Source: Natrinema versiforme JCM 10478
Lineage (GTDB): Archaea > Halobacteriota > Halobacteria > Halobacteriales > Natrialbaceae
Direction of reading: 5' to 3'
NCBI RefSeq assembly: GCF_000337195.1
Contig: NZ_AOID01000047.1
Location: forward strand, 77,335 to 141,334
Length of the DNA: 64,000 nucleotides
Shown here in pieces: positions 54,479-62,755 of the stretch; position 1 is the stretch's first letter, and each line of letters opens with the position of its first letter. The position numbers were made by a program, and so were the translations under genes. Below the pieces are notes generated by a model. It made no database searches and had not been told where the DNA came from. It was given only the letters and a program-made list of their open reading frames with translations.

Positions 54479-55681
54479 ATGACACGCGTTGCACTCGCGT
54501 TCTCGGGCGGGCTCGACACGACGGTTTGTGTCCCGCTACTCGAGGAGGAATACGGATACGACGACGTCATCGGCGTCACGGTCGACGTCGGCCAGCCGGC
54601 TGCAGAGTTCGACGAAGCCGAAGAAACCGCCGACGCGCTCGGTCTCGAGCACTACGTCGTCGACGCGCGGGAGGAATTCGCGCAACTCTGTCTCGAGAGC
54701 GTTCGCGCGAACGCGACCTATCAGGGCTACCCGCTGGGAACGGCGCTCGCCCGTCCCGTGATCGCGGAAGCGATCCTTGAGGTCGCCGAGGAACAGGACT
54801 GTACCGGCATTGCCCACGGCTGTACGGGCAAGGGCAACGACCAACTGCGTTTCGAGGCCGTCTGGCGTAGCTCGGATCTCGAGGTTATCGCTCCTGTACG
54901 CGAACTCGGACTCACCCGTGAGTGGGAACAGGAGTACGCCGCTGAGCGCGACCTGCCCGTCGAGGGCGGCAGCGGCGGCGACTGGTCGATCGACACCAAC
55001 ATCTGGAGCCGCTCGGTCGAGGGCGACGCCCTCGAGGACCCGAACTACGTCCCACCGACGGAGATCTACGAGTGGACCGACAACCCCTCGGACGAGACCG
55101 AGGAGATCGAGATCACCTTCGAAAACGGCTACCCCGTCGCCGTCGACGGCGAGGAGTACGAACCGGTCGCACTCATCGAGTACCTCAACGAACTCGCCGG
55201 CAGCTACGGCGTGGGCCGCACCGACATGATGGAAGACCGCATGCTCGGGCTGAAGGTCCGCGAGAACTACGAGCACCCCGGCGCGACGACGCTGCTGAAC
55301 GCCCACGAGGCCCTCGAGGGGCTCGTCCTCACCCAGGAGGAACGCCAGTTCAAACAACAGATCGACCAGCAGTGGTCCCAGAAGGGCTACGAGGGCCTGA
55401 TCGACGCGCCGCTCGTGGGCGCGCTCGAGGGCTTCATCGACGAGACCCAACAGCGCGTGACCGGCACGGTCACGATCCGCTTCGAGGGCGGCCAGGCCCG
55501 CCCGGTCGCCCGCGACAGCACGTTCGCGGCCTACTCCGCTGAACACGCCTCCTTCGACACCGAGACGGTCGGGAAGATCAAACAGGAGGATGCGACCGGC
55601 GTCGCGAAGTACCACGGCTTCCAGCGCCGCCTCGCGAACGAGGCCATCGCCGCGAACGCGGCCGACGAGGACGACGAGTAA
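54479..55681 (+). CDS. argG: Argininosuccinate synthase
   Basis: A 400-residue enzyme joining citrulline and aspartate with ATP. MTRVALAFSGGLDTTVCVPL has the PP-loop SGGLDT; GHTCTGKGNDQLRFE-like IAHGCTGKGNDQLRFE, SIDTNIWSRSVEGDALEDP and GVGRTDMMEDRMLGLKVREN are conserved. Start 54479 (MTRVALAF) fits the family and TATA CTTAAGT at 54444-54450. Followed 2 bp later by argH. Confidence 0.97.
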   Translation: MTRVALAFSGGLDTTVCVPLLEEEYGYDDVIGVTVDVGQPAAEFDEAEETADALGLEHYVVDAREEFAQLCLESVRANATYQGYPLGTALARPVIAEAILEVAEEQDCTGIAHGCTGKGNDQLRFEAVWRSSDLEVIAPVRELGLTREWEQEYAAERDLPVEGGSGGDWSIDTNIWSRSVEGDALEDPNYVPPTEIYEWTDNPSDETEEIEITFENGYPVAVDGEEYEPVALIEYLNELAGSYGVGRTDMMEDRMLGLKVRENYEHPGATTLLNAHEALEGLVLTQEERQFKQQIDQQWSQKGYEGLIDAPLVGALEGFIDETQQRVTGTVTIRFEGGQARPVARDSTFAAYSAEHASFDTETVGKIKQEDATGVAKYHGFQRRLANEAIAANAADEDDE

Positions 55682-55683
55682 GC

Positions 55684-57255
55684 ATGACCGAGGAGAGCGC
55701 TCACGAGGGCGGCGCGGCCGAACGGGCGATCGCAACGGACGGCGGCGAGCCGATCGACGGCACGGACGACGAGGGTGTCGTCCGCCGGGACCGCTTCAGC
55801 GGCGGCCCCGCCCGGAGCTTTCTCTCCTCGCTCGCAGCGGACGAACGGATCTTCGCGGCCGACCTCGAGGTCGACCGCGCACACACGGTCATGCTCGCCG
55901 AGCAGGGCATCATCGCGGACGACGTGGCCGGGCAGATCCTGACCGCCATCGACGCGATCGAGGTCGACGGCCACGACTCCCTGCCGGACGGCGAGGATGT
56001 CCACGAGGCCATCGAGACGGCCGTTATCGAGCGCATCGGTGCCGACGGCGGGAAGATGCACACCGCCCGCTCGCGCAACGACGAGGTCGCGGCCTGTATC
56101 CGGTATCGCCTGCGCGATGACATCCTCGAGGCGATCGAGACGACGCTCGCGCTGCGCGAGTCGCTGGCGGCCGTCGCCGACGACCACCGGGAAACGATCA
56201 TGCCCGGCTACACCCACCTCCAGCCCGCCCAGCCGACCACCGTGGCCCACTGGGCGCTGGCCTATCAGGGGGCCGTTCGCCGCGACACCGAGCGCCTGCT
56301 CGCGGCCTACGGCCGGATCAACCAGTCGCCGCTCGGCGGGGCCGCCTTCGCGGGGACGACCTTCGACATCGACCGCGAGCGCACCGCCGACCTGCTGGGA
56401 TTCGACGGGGGTCCCGCGAGCAGCGCGAGGGGGAGCTCGGCGGAGCAGCGCTCCGCCGTTGTCGTCGAGAATTCGATGGACGCCGCCTCGAGCCGCGATT
56501 TCCTGCTCGAGGCGACGCAAGCGCTGTCGACGCACGCGACGACGCTGTCGGGGCTCGCGGAGGACGTGATCATCTTCGCGAACCGCGGCTTCGTCGATCT
56601 GGCCGACGACTACTCCTCGACGTCGTCGATCATGCCCCAGAAGAAGAACCCCGACACGCTGGAACTCGTCCGCGCGGTCGCGGGCGACGCGGCCGGCGGG
56701 GTACAGGGCCTGACGACGACGCTCAAGGGACTGCCGCGCGCGTACAACCGCGACTTACAGCGGGCGACGACCCACGCCTGGGAGACCGTCGATGCCGTGA
56801 CCGAGGCCAGCGAGGTCGCGGCGGGCGCGGTCGCGACGGCGACCTGGAACGAGGAGACGCTGGCTGCGGAGGCCGGCGAGGGCTTCTCGACGGCGACCGG
56901 CGTCGCGGACCTGCTCGCGGCCAACGGCCTCCCCTTCAGGACGGCTCACGAACTCGTCGCAATCGCGGCCGAAAACGGGGCGGACTACGACGCGCTCGAG
57001 TCCGCCGCACAGGAAGTGCTCGGCGAGTCGCTCGACGCCCACGTCGACCCGGCCGCCGTCGAGGACGCGCTCGATCCTGCAAAAAGCGTCGCGAGCCGCG
57101 ACTCCCAAGGCGGTCCCGCACCCGAAGCGGTCGCCGCCCAACTCGAGTCGACCCACGAGGCGCTCGCGACCGACGAGGAGACGCTCGCGAACAGGGCCGA
57201 TGCGCTCGAGGCGGCCCACGACCGGCTCCGCGCGGAGGTGAACGGCTATGTCTGA
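55684..57255 (+). CDS. argH: Argininosuccinate lyase
   Basis: A 523-residue member of the fumarase/aspartase superfamily that releases arginine and fumarate. MHTARSRNDEVAACIRYR, MPGYTHLQPAQPTTVAHW and the flexible catalytic loop SSIMPQKKNPDTLELVRA are all present. Compared with typical members of about 460 residues it is long: an extra acidic N-terminus (about 30 residues), a Ser/Gly/Ala-rich insert near residue 245 (GGPASSARGSSAEQRSAVVV), and an extension in the C-terminal region around AKSVASRDSQGG. The insert is encoded by a perfect GC palindrome (56439-56457). Confidence 0.96.
   Translation: MTEESAHEGGAAERAIATDGGEPIDGTDDEGVVRRDRFSGGPARSFLSSLAADERIFAADLEVDRAHTVMLAEQGIIADDVAGQILTAIDAIEVDGHDSLPDGEDVHEAIETAVIERIGADGGKMHTARSRNDEVAACIRYRLRDDILEAIETTLALRESLAAVADDHRETIMPGYTHLQPAQPTTVAHWALAYQGAVRRDTERLLAAYGRINQSPLGGAAFAGTTFDIDRERTADLLGFDGGPASSARGSSAEQRSAVVVENSMDAASSRDFLLEATQALSTHATTLSGLAEDVIIFANRGFVDLADDYSSTSSIMPQKKNPDTLELVRAVAGDAAGGVQGLTTTLKGLPRAYNRDLQRATTHAWETVDAVTEASEVAAGAVATATWNEETLAAEAGEGFSTATGVADLLAANGLPFRTAHELVAIAAENGADYDALESAAQEVLGESLDAHVDPAAVEDALDPAKSVASRDSQGGPAPEAVAAQLESTHEALATDEETLANRADALEAAHDRLRAEVNGYV
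56439..56457. repeat. GC-rich palindrome inside argH
   Basis: GGCGGAGC-AGC-GCTCCGCC has perfect 8-bp arms. It encodes the extra low-complexity segment of ArgH and shares the GCTCCGC/GCGGAGC core with the palindrome between lysW and lysX, suggesting a small dispersed element. Confidence 0.6.
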
Positions 57256-57280
57256 GCCACTTGCTCGAGCGGTCCGGCGA

Positions 57281-57294
57281 TCCCCGCGAGGGGA
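57281..57294. terminator. Small hairpin after argH
   Basis: TCCCC-GCGA-GGGGA is a perfect inverted repeat 26 bp past the argH stop, followed by AT-rich TAATATACC. It may help end or process the argG-argH transcript before the separate lysW promoter. Confidence 0.4.
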
Positions 57295-57434
57295 TAATAT
57301 ACCGATTTCATGATATGTCGAACTGATACAGCGGGACAGTAGGGTTCTCGGTCCGTTAGAGTGGAGTGCAGAAGTATAATTTTGCTGTTAAGTCCGAAGG
57401 CTTTAAGGGATCCCGGCCCCCACGTGCGAGTACA

Positions 57435-57599
57435 ATGACCGAATGCGTCGAGTGTGGGGCTGAGGTGTCCCTGCACGACGATCTGGAAGTCGGAGAGATC
57501 ATCGACTGTACGACCTGCGGTGCCGAGCTCGAAGTCGTCGATACCGAGCCGCCGGTCCTCGAGCAGGCCCCCGAGCTTGAAGAGGACTGGGGTGAGTGA
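57435..57599 (+). CDS. lysW: Amino-group carrier protein LysW (ArgW)
   Basis: A 54-residue acidic carrier. Two Cys pairs, CVEC at the N-terminus and CTTC in the middle, form the zinc knuckle, and the C-terminus ends EDWGE, whose last Glu gamma-carboxyl is the covalent attachment point for glutamate or aminoadipate. Substrates stay bound to it through the LysX, ArgC, ArgB, ArgD and ArgE steps. TTTAAG at 57402-57407 lies 27 nt before the ATG at 57435, so this starts its own leaderless transcript. Confidence 0.96.
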   Translation: MTECVECGAEVSLHDDLEVGEIIDCTTCGAELEVVDTEPPVLEQAPELEEDWGE

Positions 57600-57638
57600 C
57601 CTTGCAGACGGCTGGGATACTGCCGTCCCCCGCCGCGA

Positions 57639-57652
57639 CGCTCCGCGGAGCG
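57639..57652. repeat. GC palindrome between lysW and lysX
   Basis: CGCTCCGCGGAGCG is a perfect 14-bp palindrome. Outer arms CCCCCG (57627-57632) and CGGGGG (57661-57666) can extend it into a longer stem. It may act as an mRNA structure reducing read-through from lysW, or be a dispersed repeat like the one in argH. Confidence 0.5.
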
Positions 57653-57687
57653 CGTAGCTCCGGGGGCCCCAATCAGAGGTGGCTCGC

Positions 57688-58563
57688 GTGAACGTCGGCA
57701 TACTCTACTCACGGATTCGCAAGGACGAGAAGCTCCTGCTCACCGAGCTTCGCGAACGCGATCACGAGATCACGAAGATCGACGTTCGCAAGCAGACCTT
57801 CGACATCAGCGAGGTCCCCACGGAGTTCGCAGACCTCGACATCGTCGTCGACCGCTGTCTCGCCACGAGCCGGAGCCTGTACGCCACGCAGTTCTTCGAG
57901 GCCTACGGCATCCCCGTGGTCAACAGCCACGAGACCGCGGACATCTGTGCGGACAAGGTGAAAAACAGCCTCGCGCTCGAGAAGGCGGGGGTCCCTACCC
58001 CCGCGACGAAGGTCGCCTTCACGAAGGAGACGGCCATGGAGGCCATCGAGGACTTTGGCTACCCCTGTGTCCTCAAACCCGTCGTGGGCTCGTGGGGTCG
58101 CCTGATGGCCAAGATCGACTCCGAGTCGGCCGCCGAGGCCATCTTAGAGCACAAGGCGACGCTCGGCCACTACGAGCACAAGGTGTTCTACATCCAGGAG
58201 TTCGTCGAGAAACCGGGCCGTGACATTCGCGTGCTCGCGGTCGACGGCGAGCCCATCGCCGCGATGGTCCGTTCCTCGGACCACTGGATCACCAATGCCG
58301 CCAAGGGTGCGGAGACGGATGTCTTCGACCTCGACGACGAGGCGCTCGATCTGGTCGAGAAAGCCAGCGACGCCGTCGGCGGCGGCCTGCTCGGCGTCGA
58401 CCTCATGGAAACTAGTGATTCCTACACCGTCCACGAGGTCAACCACACCGTCGAATTCAAAGCCCTCGACGAGGCCGTCGAGACCGATGTCGCCGGCACC
58501 GTTGTCGACTGGCTCGAGGCGAAAGCCGAAGCCGCGGATCCGGACCTCGAGGTGACCGCCTGA
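57688..58563 (+). CDS. lysX: Glutamate/alpha-aminoadipate--LysW ligase (LysX/ArgX)
   Basis: A 291-residue ATP-grasp ligase that attaches the alpha-amino group of glutamate (or aminoadipate) to LysW. NVGILYSRIRKDEKLLLTEL is the family N-terminus, GYPCVLKPVVGSWGRLMAKI and FYIQEFVEKPGRDIRVLAVDG the ATP-grasp core, and YTVHEVNHTVEFKAL the substrate loop. The GTG at 57688 was chosen because AGAGGTG (57675-57681) sits 7 nt before it as a ribosome-binding site; a GTG three codons upstream is also possible. Glutamate specificity is inferred from the arg genes around it. Confidence 0.94.
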   Translation: MNVGILYSRIRKDEKLLLTELRERDHEITKIDVRKQTFDISEVPTEFADLDIVVDRCLATSRSLYATQFFEAYGIPVVNSHETADICADKVKNSLALEKAGVPTPATKVAFTKETAMEAIEDFGYPCVLKPVVGSWGRLMAKIDSESAAEAILEHKATLGHYEHKVFYIQEFVEKPGRDIRVLAVDGEPIAAMVRSSDHWITNAAKGAETDVFDLDDEALDLVEKASDAVGGGLLGVDLMETSDSYTVHEVNHTVEFKALDEAVETDVAGTVVDWLEAKAEAADPDLEVTA

Positions 58564-59639
58564 TGGCGGTCGGTACCGAGACCGGGGCCGACGAAAACGC
58601 CGAGACGGTCACCGCGAACGTCATCGGCGGGAGCGGCTTTACCGGCGGCGAGTTGCTCCGATTGCTCGCCGGCCATCCGAACTTCGCGATCGCGGAGGTC
58701 ACCAGCCGCTCGAAAGCCGGCAAGAGCGTCGGCTCGGTCCACCCGCCGCTGCGCGGGTCGGACCTGCGCTTTACCGAACCCGACGACCTCGAGTCGGTCG
58801 ACGTGCTGTTCGCGGCGACGCCACACGGCGTCTCCATGGGTCAGATCGACGAATTTTTCGAGGCCGCGGACACCGTGGTCGACCTCTCGGCGGACTTCCG
58901 CCTCGAGAGCGAGGCCCAGTACGAGGAGTGGTACGACGGTCACGAGGCTCCCGAGTACCTCGAGAAAGCCGAGTACGCACTGCCCGAGATCAACCGCGAG
59001 AACCTCGCGGGCGCGGACCTGATCGCTGGCGGCGGCTGTAACGCCACCGCGACGATTCTGGGCCTCTATCCGCTGTTCGAGCACGATATTTTGGAGGGCG
59101 GCGAGCAGATCGTCGTCGACGTGAAAGTCGGCTCCTCCGAAGGGGGAGCCGGTGGCGGCGAGGCCTCGAGCCATCCCGAGCGCTCGGGTGTCGTTCGTCC
59201 CTACGCGCCGACGGGCCACCGCCACGAGGCCGAGATCGAGCAGTTCCTCGACACCTCGGTGGCGTTTACCTGCCACGCCGTGGACATGATCCGCGGTGCG
59301 AGCGCGACGAACCACGTCTTCCCGTCGGGACCGGTCTCGAAGGGTGACCTCTGGCAGGCCTATCGCGGCTGCTACGAGGACGAGCCGTTCGTCCGCATGG
59401 CCGCCGGCGGCTCCGGCGTCTACCGCTACCCCGAACCGAAAGCGGTCGCCGGCACCAACCTCGCCGAGGTCGGCTTCGAACTCGACCCGTCGAACAAGCG
59501 CATCGTCGTCTTCTCGGCCATCGACAACATGATGAAAGGCTCCGCGGGACAGGCGGTCCACGCCGCCAACGTCGCGCTGGGTCTCGAGGAGACGGCCGGA
59601 CTCGAGTTCACGGGACTGCATCCCGTGGGGGCACCCTGA
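58563..59639 (+). CDS. argC: N-acetyl-gamma-glutamyl-phosphate reductase, LysW-linked (LysY/ArgC)
   Basis: A 358-residue NADP-dependent reductase of the ArgC/LysY family working on LysW-bound gamma-glutamyl phosphate. NVIGGSGFTGGELLRLLAGHP is the nucleotide loop; AGGGCNATATILGLYPL holds the catalytic Cys (in GGGCNATA); FTCHAVDMIRGA and MKGSAGQAVHAANVALG are conserved. A Gly/Ser insert (GSSEGGAGGGEASSHPERS) sits in a surface loop. Starts 1 nt into the lysX stop, so tightly coupled. Confidence 0.95.
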   Translation: MAVGTETGADENAETVTANVIGGSGFTGGELLRLLAGHPNFAIAEVTSRSKAGKSVGSVHPPLRGSDLRFTEPDDLESVDVLFAATPHGVSMGQIDEFFEAADTVVDLSADFRLESEAQYEEWYDGHEAPEYLEKAEYALPEINRENLAGADLIAGGGCNATATILGLYPLFEHDILEGGEQIVVDVKVGSSEGGAGGGEASSHPERSGVVRPYAPTGHRHEAEIEQFLDTSVAFTCHAVDMIRGASATNHVFPSGPVSKGDLWQAYRGCYEDEPFVRMAAGGSGVYRYPEPKAVAGTNLAEVGFELDPSNKRIVVFSAIDNMMKGSAGQAVHAANVALGLEETAGLEFTGLHPVGAP

Positions 59640-59640
59640 G

Positions 59641-60513
59641 ATGACGGTAGTAGTGAAGGTCGGCGGCGCACGCGCCGTTGATCCCGAAGGCGCACTCGCC
59701 GACGTGGCGAGTCTCGTCGCGGACGGCGAAGACGTCGTCCTCACTCACGGCGGCTCGACGGCCGTCGACGAGACCTTGGACGAACTCGGCGAGGAGCCGA
59801 CCTACGTCGAGACGCCCGGCGGCGTCGTCGGGCGCTTTACCGACGAGCGCACGATGGACGTCTTCAAGATGGTGATGCCGGGCAAGCTCAACACGGACCT
59901 CGTGGAGAGCCTGCACAACGAGGGCGTCGACGCGGTCGGCCTCTCGGGCACCGACGGCAAACTGCTCGAGGGCAATCGCAAGTCCGCCGTCCGCGTCAAA
60001 GAGGACGGCAAGAAGAAGATCAAGCGCGGCGACCACTCGGGCACGATCGAGTCGGTCAACGCGGACCTGCTCGAGACGGTCCTCGCGGGCGGCTACACGC
60101 CCGTCGTCTCCGTCCCGGTCCTCGGGAAGGAGAAGTCCGGCGGCTACACGGCTGTCAACGCCGACGCCGACCGCGCGGCCGCGGCCATTGCGGGTGCGCT
60201 CGAGGCCGACCTCGTGGTGCTGACTGACGTTTCGGGGATCTACGAGGACCCCGACGACGAGTCGACCAAGATCGACTCGGCGTCGACCCCTGAAGAGTTC
60301 GAGGCCGTAAAGACGGCTGCGGAAGGGTTCATGACGAAGAAGGTCATGGCCGCCGAGGAGGCCCTCGAGGGCGGCGCATCGTCAGTTATCGTCGCGACCG
60401 CCAACGCCGACGACCCGATCAGTAGCGCGCTCGCGGGCGAGGGGACGACCCTCGAGCCCGGCGCGCTCGGAGACGAAACTGACGGAGAAACCACACAGGA
60501 GGCCACGAAATGA
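59641..60513 (+). CDS. argB: LysW-linked N-acetylglutamate kinase homologue (LysZ/ArgB)
   Basis: A 290-residue amino-acid kinase phosphorylating the side chain of LysW-bound glutamate. MTVVVKVGGARAVDPEG and VLTHGGSTAVDETL are the ATP and phosphate loops; GLSGTDGKLLEGNR, YTAVNADADRAAAAIAGAL and LVVLTDVSGIYEDP (metal-binding) are conserved. Ends with a Gly/Glu/Thr-rich tail of about 20 residues. One bp after argC and overlapping argD by 4 bp. Confidence 0.95.
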   Translation: MTVVVKVGGARAVDPEGALADVASLVADGEDVVLTHGGSTAVDETLDELGEEPTYVETPGGVVGRFTDERTMDVFKMVMPGKLNTDLVESLHNEGVDAVGLSGTDGKLLEGNRKSAVRVKEDGKKKIKRGDHSGTIESVNADLLETVLAGGYTPVVSVPVLGKEKSGGYTAVNADADRAAAAIAGALEADLVVLTDVSGIYEDPDDESTKIDSASTPEEFEAVKTAAEGFMTKKVMAAEEALEGGASSVIVATANADDPISSALAGEGTTLEPGALGDETDGETTQEATK

Positions 60514-61658
60514 GCGATTTGGACTTCGTTTCCGGCAGCAAGCCGATCGGACTCGAGCGCGGCGACGGACCGTATCTCTACACCGACGACGGCACTGAGT
60601 ACCTCGACGCGGGCGCGAGCTACGCCTGTACGCCGCTCGGCCACAGCCATCCGGCTGTCGTCGACGCGGTCCAAGAGCAGGTCGGCGACCTCACGTTCGT
60701 CGACTCCTCGTATCCCGTCCAGTCGCGCGAGGACGCCTACGCTGCGCTCGTCGCGTCCGCACCCGACGGACTCGAGAGCGCGTGGTTCTGTAACTCCGGG
60801 ACCGAGGCCAACGAGGCCGCGCTGAAGTTCGCCCGGTCCGCCACGGGCGAGTCGAAGATCGTCGCGGCAACCCGCTCGTTCCACGGGCGGACGATGGGCG
60901 CGCTCGCGGCGACCTGGAAGGACAAGTACAAGGAACCCTACGAGCCGCTGGCCGGCGACATGGCATTCGTCCCCTACGGCGACGGCGAGGAACTCGCGGC
61001 CGCCGTCGACGACGAGACGGCAGCCGTCATCCTCGAGCCGATCCAGGGCGAGGGCGGGATCAATGTCCCGCCCGCGGGCTATCTCGAGACGGCCCGCGAG
61101 GTCACCGAGGAGGCCGGCGCGGCGCTCGTCCTCGACGAGGTCCAGACCGGCATGGGCCGAACGGGCTCGATGTGGGCCTGCCAGAACGCGGGCGTCACGC
61201 CCGACGTACTGACGACGGCGAAGGGTCTCGGCAACGGCCTGCCCGTCGGCGCGGTCGCGGTACGGGACTGGATCGCCGACGGCGCGGCCTCCCACAACGC
61301 CACGTTCAGCGGCGGTCCCGTCGTCGGCGCGGCGGTCCACGCCACCGTCTCGACGCTGGTCGAAGAGGAGTGGCCCGCCCACGCCGCCGAGATCGGCGAC
61401 TATCTGGTCACCGAACTCGAGGCGGCGCTCGGTGACGAGGTGCGCGAGGTCCGCGGCCGAGGGCTCCTCGTCGGCATCGAGTTGAAACGCGGCGCGAACC
61501 GCGTCGCCCGCGATCTGGCGATGAACGAGCAGGTGCTAGCATTGCCCGCGGGTCGGACCGTCCTGCGCTTGCTGCCGCCGCTCGTAATCGACGAGGCGGA
61601 GGCGGACCAGCTCGTAGAGGCGCTGACCGCGGTCGTCGCACCCGACACCGACTCATAA
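60510..61658 (+). CDS. argD: LysW-linked acetylornithine/aminoadipate aminotransferase (LysJ/ArgD)
   Basis: A 382-residue class III PLP aminotransferase. FCNSGTEANEAALKFAR (PLP phosphate), TRSFHGRTMGALAATW, LVLDEVQTGMGRTG (PLP-ring Asp) and VLTTAKGLGNGLPVGAVAV (Schiff-base Lys) are clear. It forms the LysW-bound amino product (ornithine branch). Overlaps argB by 4 bp; argE begins 2 bp after. Confidence 0.96.
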   Translation: MSDLDFVSGSKPIGLERGDGPYLYTDDGTEYLDAGASYACTPLGHSHPAVVDAVQEQVGDLTFVDSSYPVQSREDAYAALVASAPDGLESAWFCNSGTEANEAALKFARSATGESKIVAATRSFHGRTMGALAATWKDKYKEPYEPLAGDMAFVPYGDGEELAAAVDDETAAVILEPIQGEGGINVPPAGYLETAREVTEEAGAALVLDEVQTGMGRTGSMWACQNAGVTPDVLTTAKGLGNGLPVGAVAVRDWIADGAASHNATFSGGPVVGAAVHATVSTLVEEEWPAHAAEIGDYLVTELEAALGDEVREVRGRGLLVGIELKRGANRVARDLAMNEQVLALPAGRTVLRLLPPLVIDEAEADQLVEALTAVVAPDTDS

Positions 61659-61660
61659 TC

Positions 61661-62728
61661 ATGAACGCGAGCTCGAGCGAACCGATGGACGTAACGGCCG
61701 CGGACGCCCGGGAGCTGCTGATCGATCTCGTTTCGATCCCCTCGCCCACCCGCGAGGAACGCGAGGCGGCCAAACGCCTCGTGGACTTCTTCGAGGCCCA
61801 CGACCGGGAGGTCTGGATCGACGCGGTCGGGAACGTCCGCGCGCCGGCGGACGACGCCGTGTTGCTGACCTCCCACATCGACACCGTGCCGGGGGACATC
61901 CCCGTCGAGGTCGAAGAGACCGACGACGACGAGGTCCTCTGGGGTCGCGGCAGCGTCGATGCGACGGGGCCGCTGGCCGCGATGGCGGCCGCCGCCGTCC
62001 GCACCGGCGTCTCCTTCGTCGGCGTCGTCGGCGAGGAGATCGACTCGAAAGGGTCGCGCTACCTGGTCGACGACCGCGAGGAGTCGCCGGCTGCCGTCGT
62101 CAACGGCGAGCCCTCCGGCGTCGACGGGATCACGCTCGGCTACCGCGGTCTGATCGCCGGCACCTACGTCGCGACCAGCGAGTCCGGCCACACGTCCCGG
62201 CCGGATCCGAACGCGATCCAACACGCCGTCCGCTGGTGGTCGGCCGTCGAGGAGTACTTCGAGGGCGACGAGTACGAACCCGTCTTCGAGCAGGTGACGA
62301 CCAAGCCGGTCGACATCGAAGGCGGCGTCAGCGAGGACGGCCTCTCAGTCGAGGCGACGATGGACGTCCAGTTGCGCGTGCCGCCGGCCCTCGACGTCGG
62401 CACCGTCCGCGAAGCCGCGGAGTCCAAACTCGAGGTCGGGACCGTGACCTGGAAGGACAAGGTCCCGCCGGTAATGATGAGTTCGCGAACCGAGGTCGCG
62501 CGGGCGTTTCGCGTCGCCATCCGCAAGGAGGGTGGTGATCCCCGCCTCGTGCGAAAGACCGGGACGAGCGACATGAATATCTACGCCGGAGCCTGGGACT
62601 GTCCGATGGTCACCTACGGGCCGGGCAACTCGGACCTCGATCACGCGCCCGACGAACGACTGCCGCTGTCGGAGTTCGACCAGTCGGTAGCGGTCCTCGA
62701 GCGCGTCGCGCGCACCCTCAGTGAGTAA
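61661..62728 (+). CDS. argE: LysW-releasing deacetylase (LysK/ArgE)
   Basis: A 355-residue M20-type zinc hydrolase that frees ornithine from LysW. Metal ligands lie in LLTSHIDTVPG (His, Asp), GRGSVDATGPLAAMA (Asp), VGVVGEEIDSKG (Glu-Glu), and a later His in NLDHAPDERL. SSGHTSRPDPNAIQ-like ESGHTSRPDPNAIQHAV has the lid His. In haloarchaea this finishes the LysW part of arginine synthesis. Confidence 0.95.
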   Translation: MNASSSEPMDVTAADARELLIDLVSIPSPTREEREAAKRLVDFFEAHDREVWIDAVGNVRAPADDAVLLTSHIDTVPGDIPVEVEETDDDEVLWGRGSVDATGPLAAMAAAAVRTGVSFVGVVGEEIDSKGSRYLVDDREESPAAVVNGEPSGVDGITLGYRGLIAGTYVATSESGHTSRPDPNAIQHAVRWWSAVEEYFEGDEYEPVFEQVTTKPVDIEGGVSEDGLSVEATMDVQLRVPPALDVGTVREAAESKLEVGTVTWKDKVPPVMMSSRTEVARAFRVAIRKEGGDPRLVRKTGTSDMNIYAGAWDCPMVTYGPGNSDLDHAPDERLPLSEFDQSVAVLERVARTLSE

Positions 62729-62755
62729 TAGAATTTTCAGACGAGCTATTAGACT

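Noticed and set aside
57679..57687. Upstream GTG as lysX start
   Set aside because: The GTG at 57688 has a well-placed ribosome-binding site and fits the family N-terminus better; the difference is only three codons.
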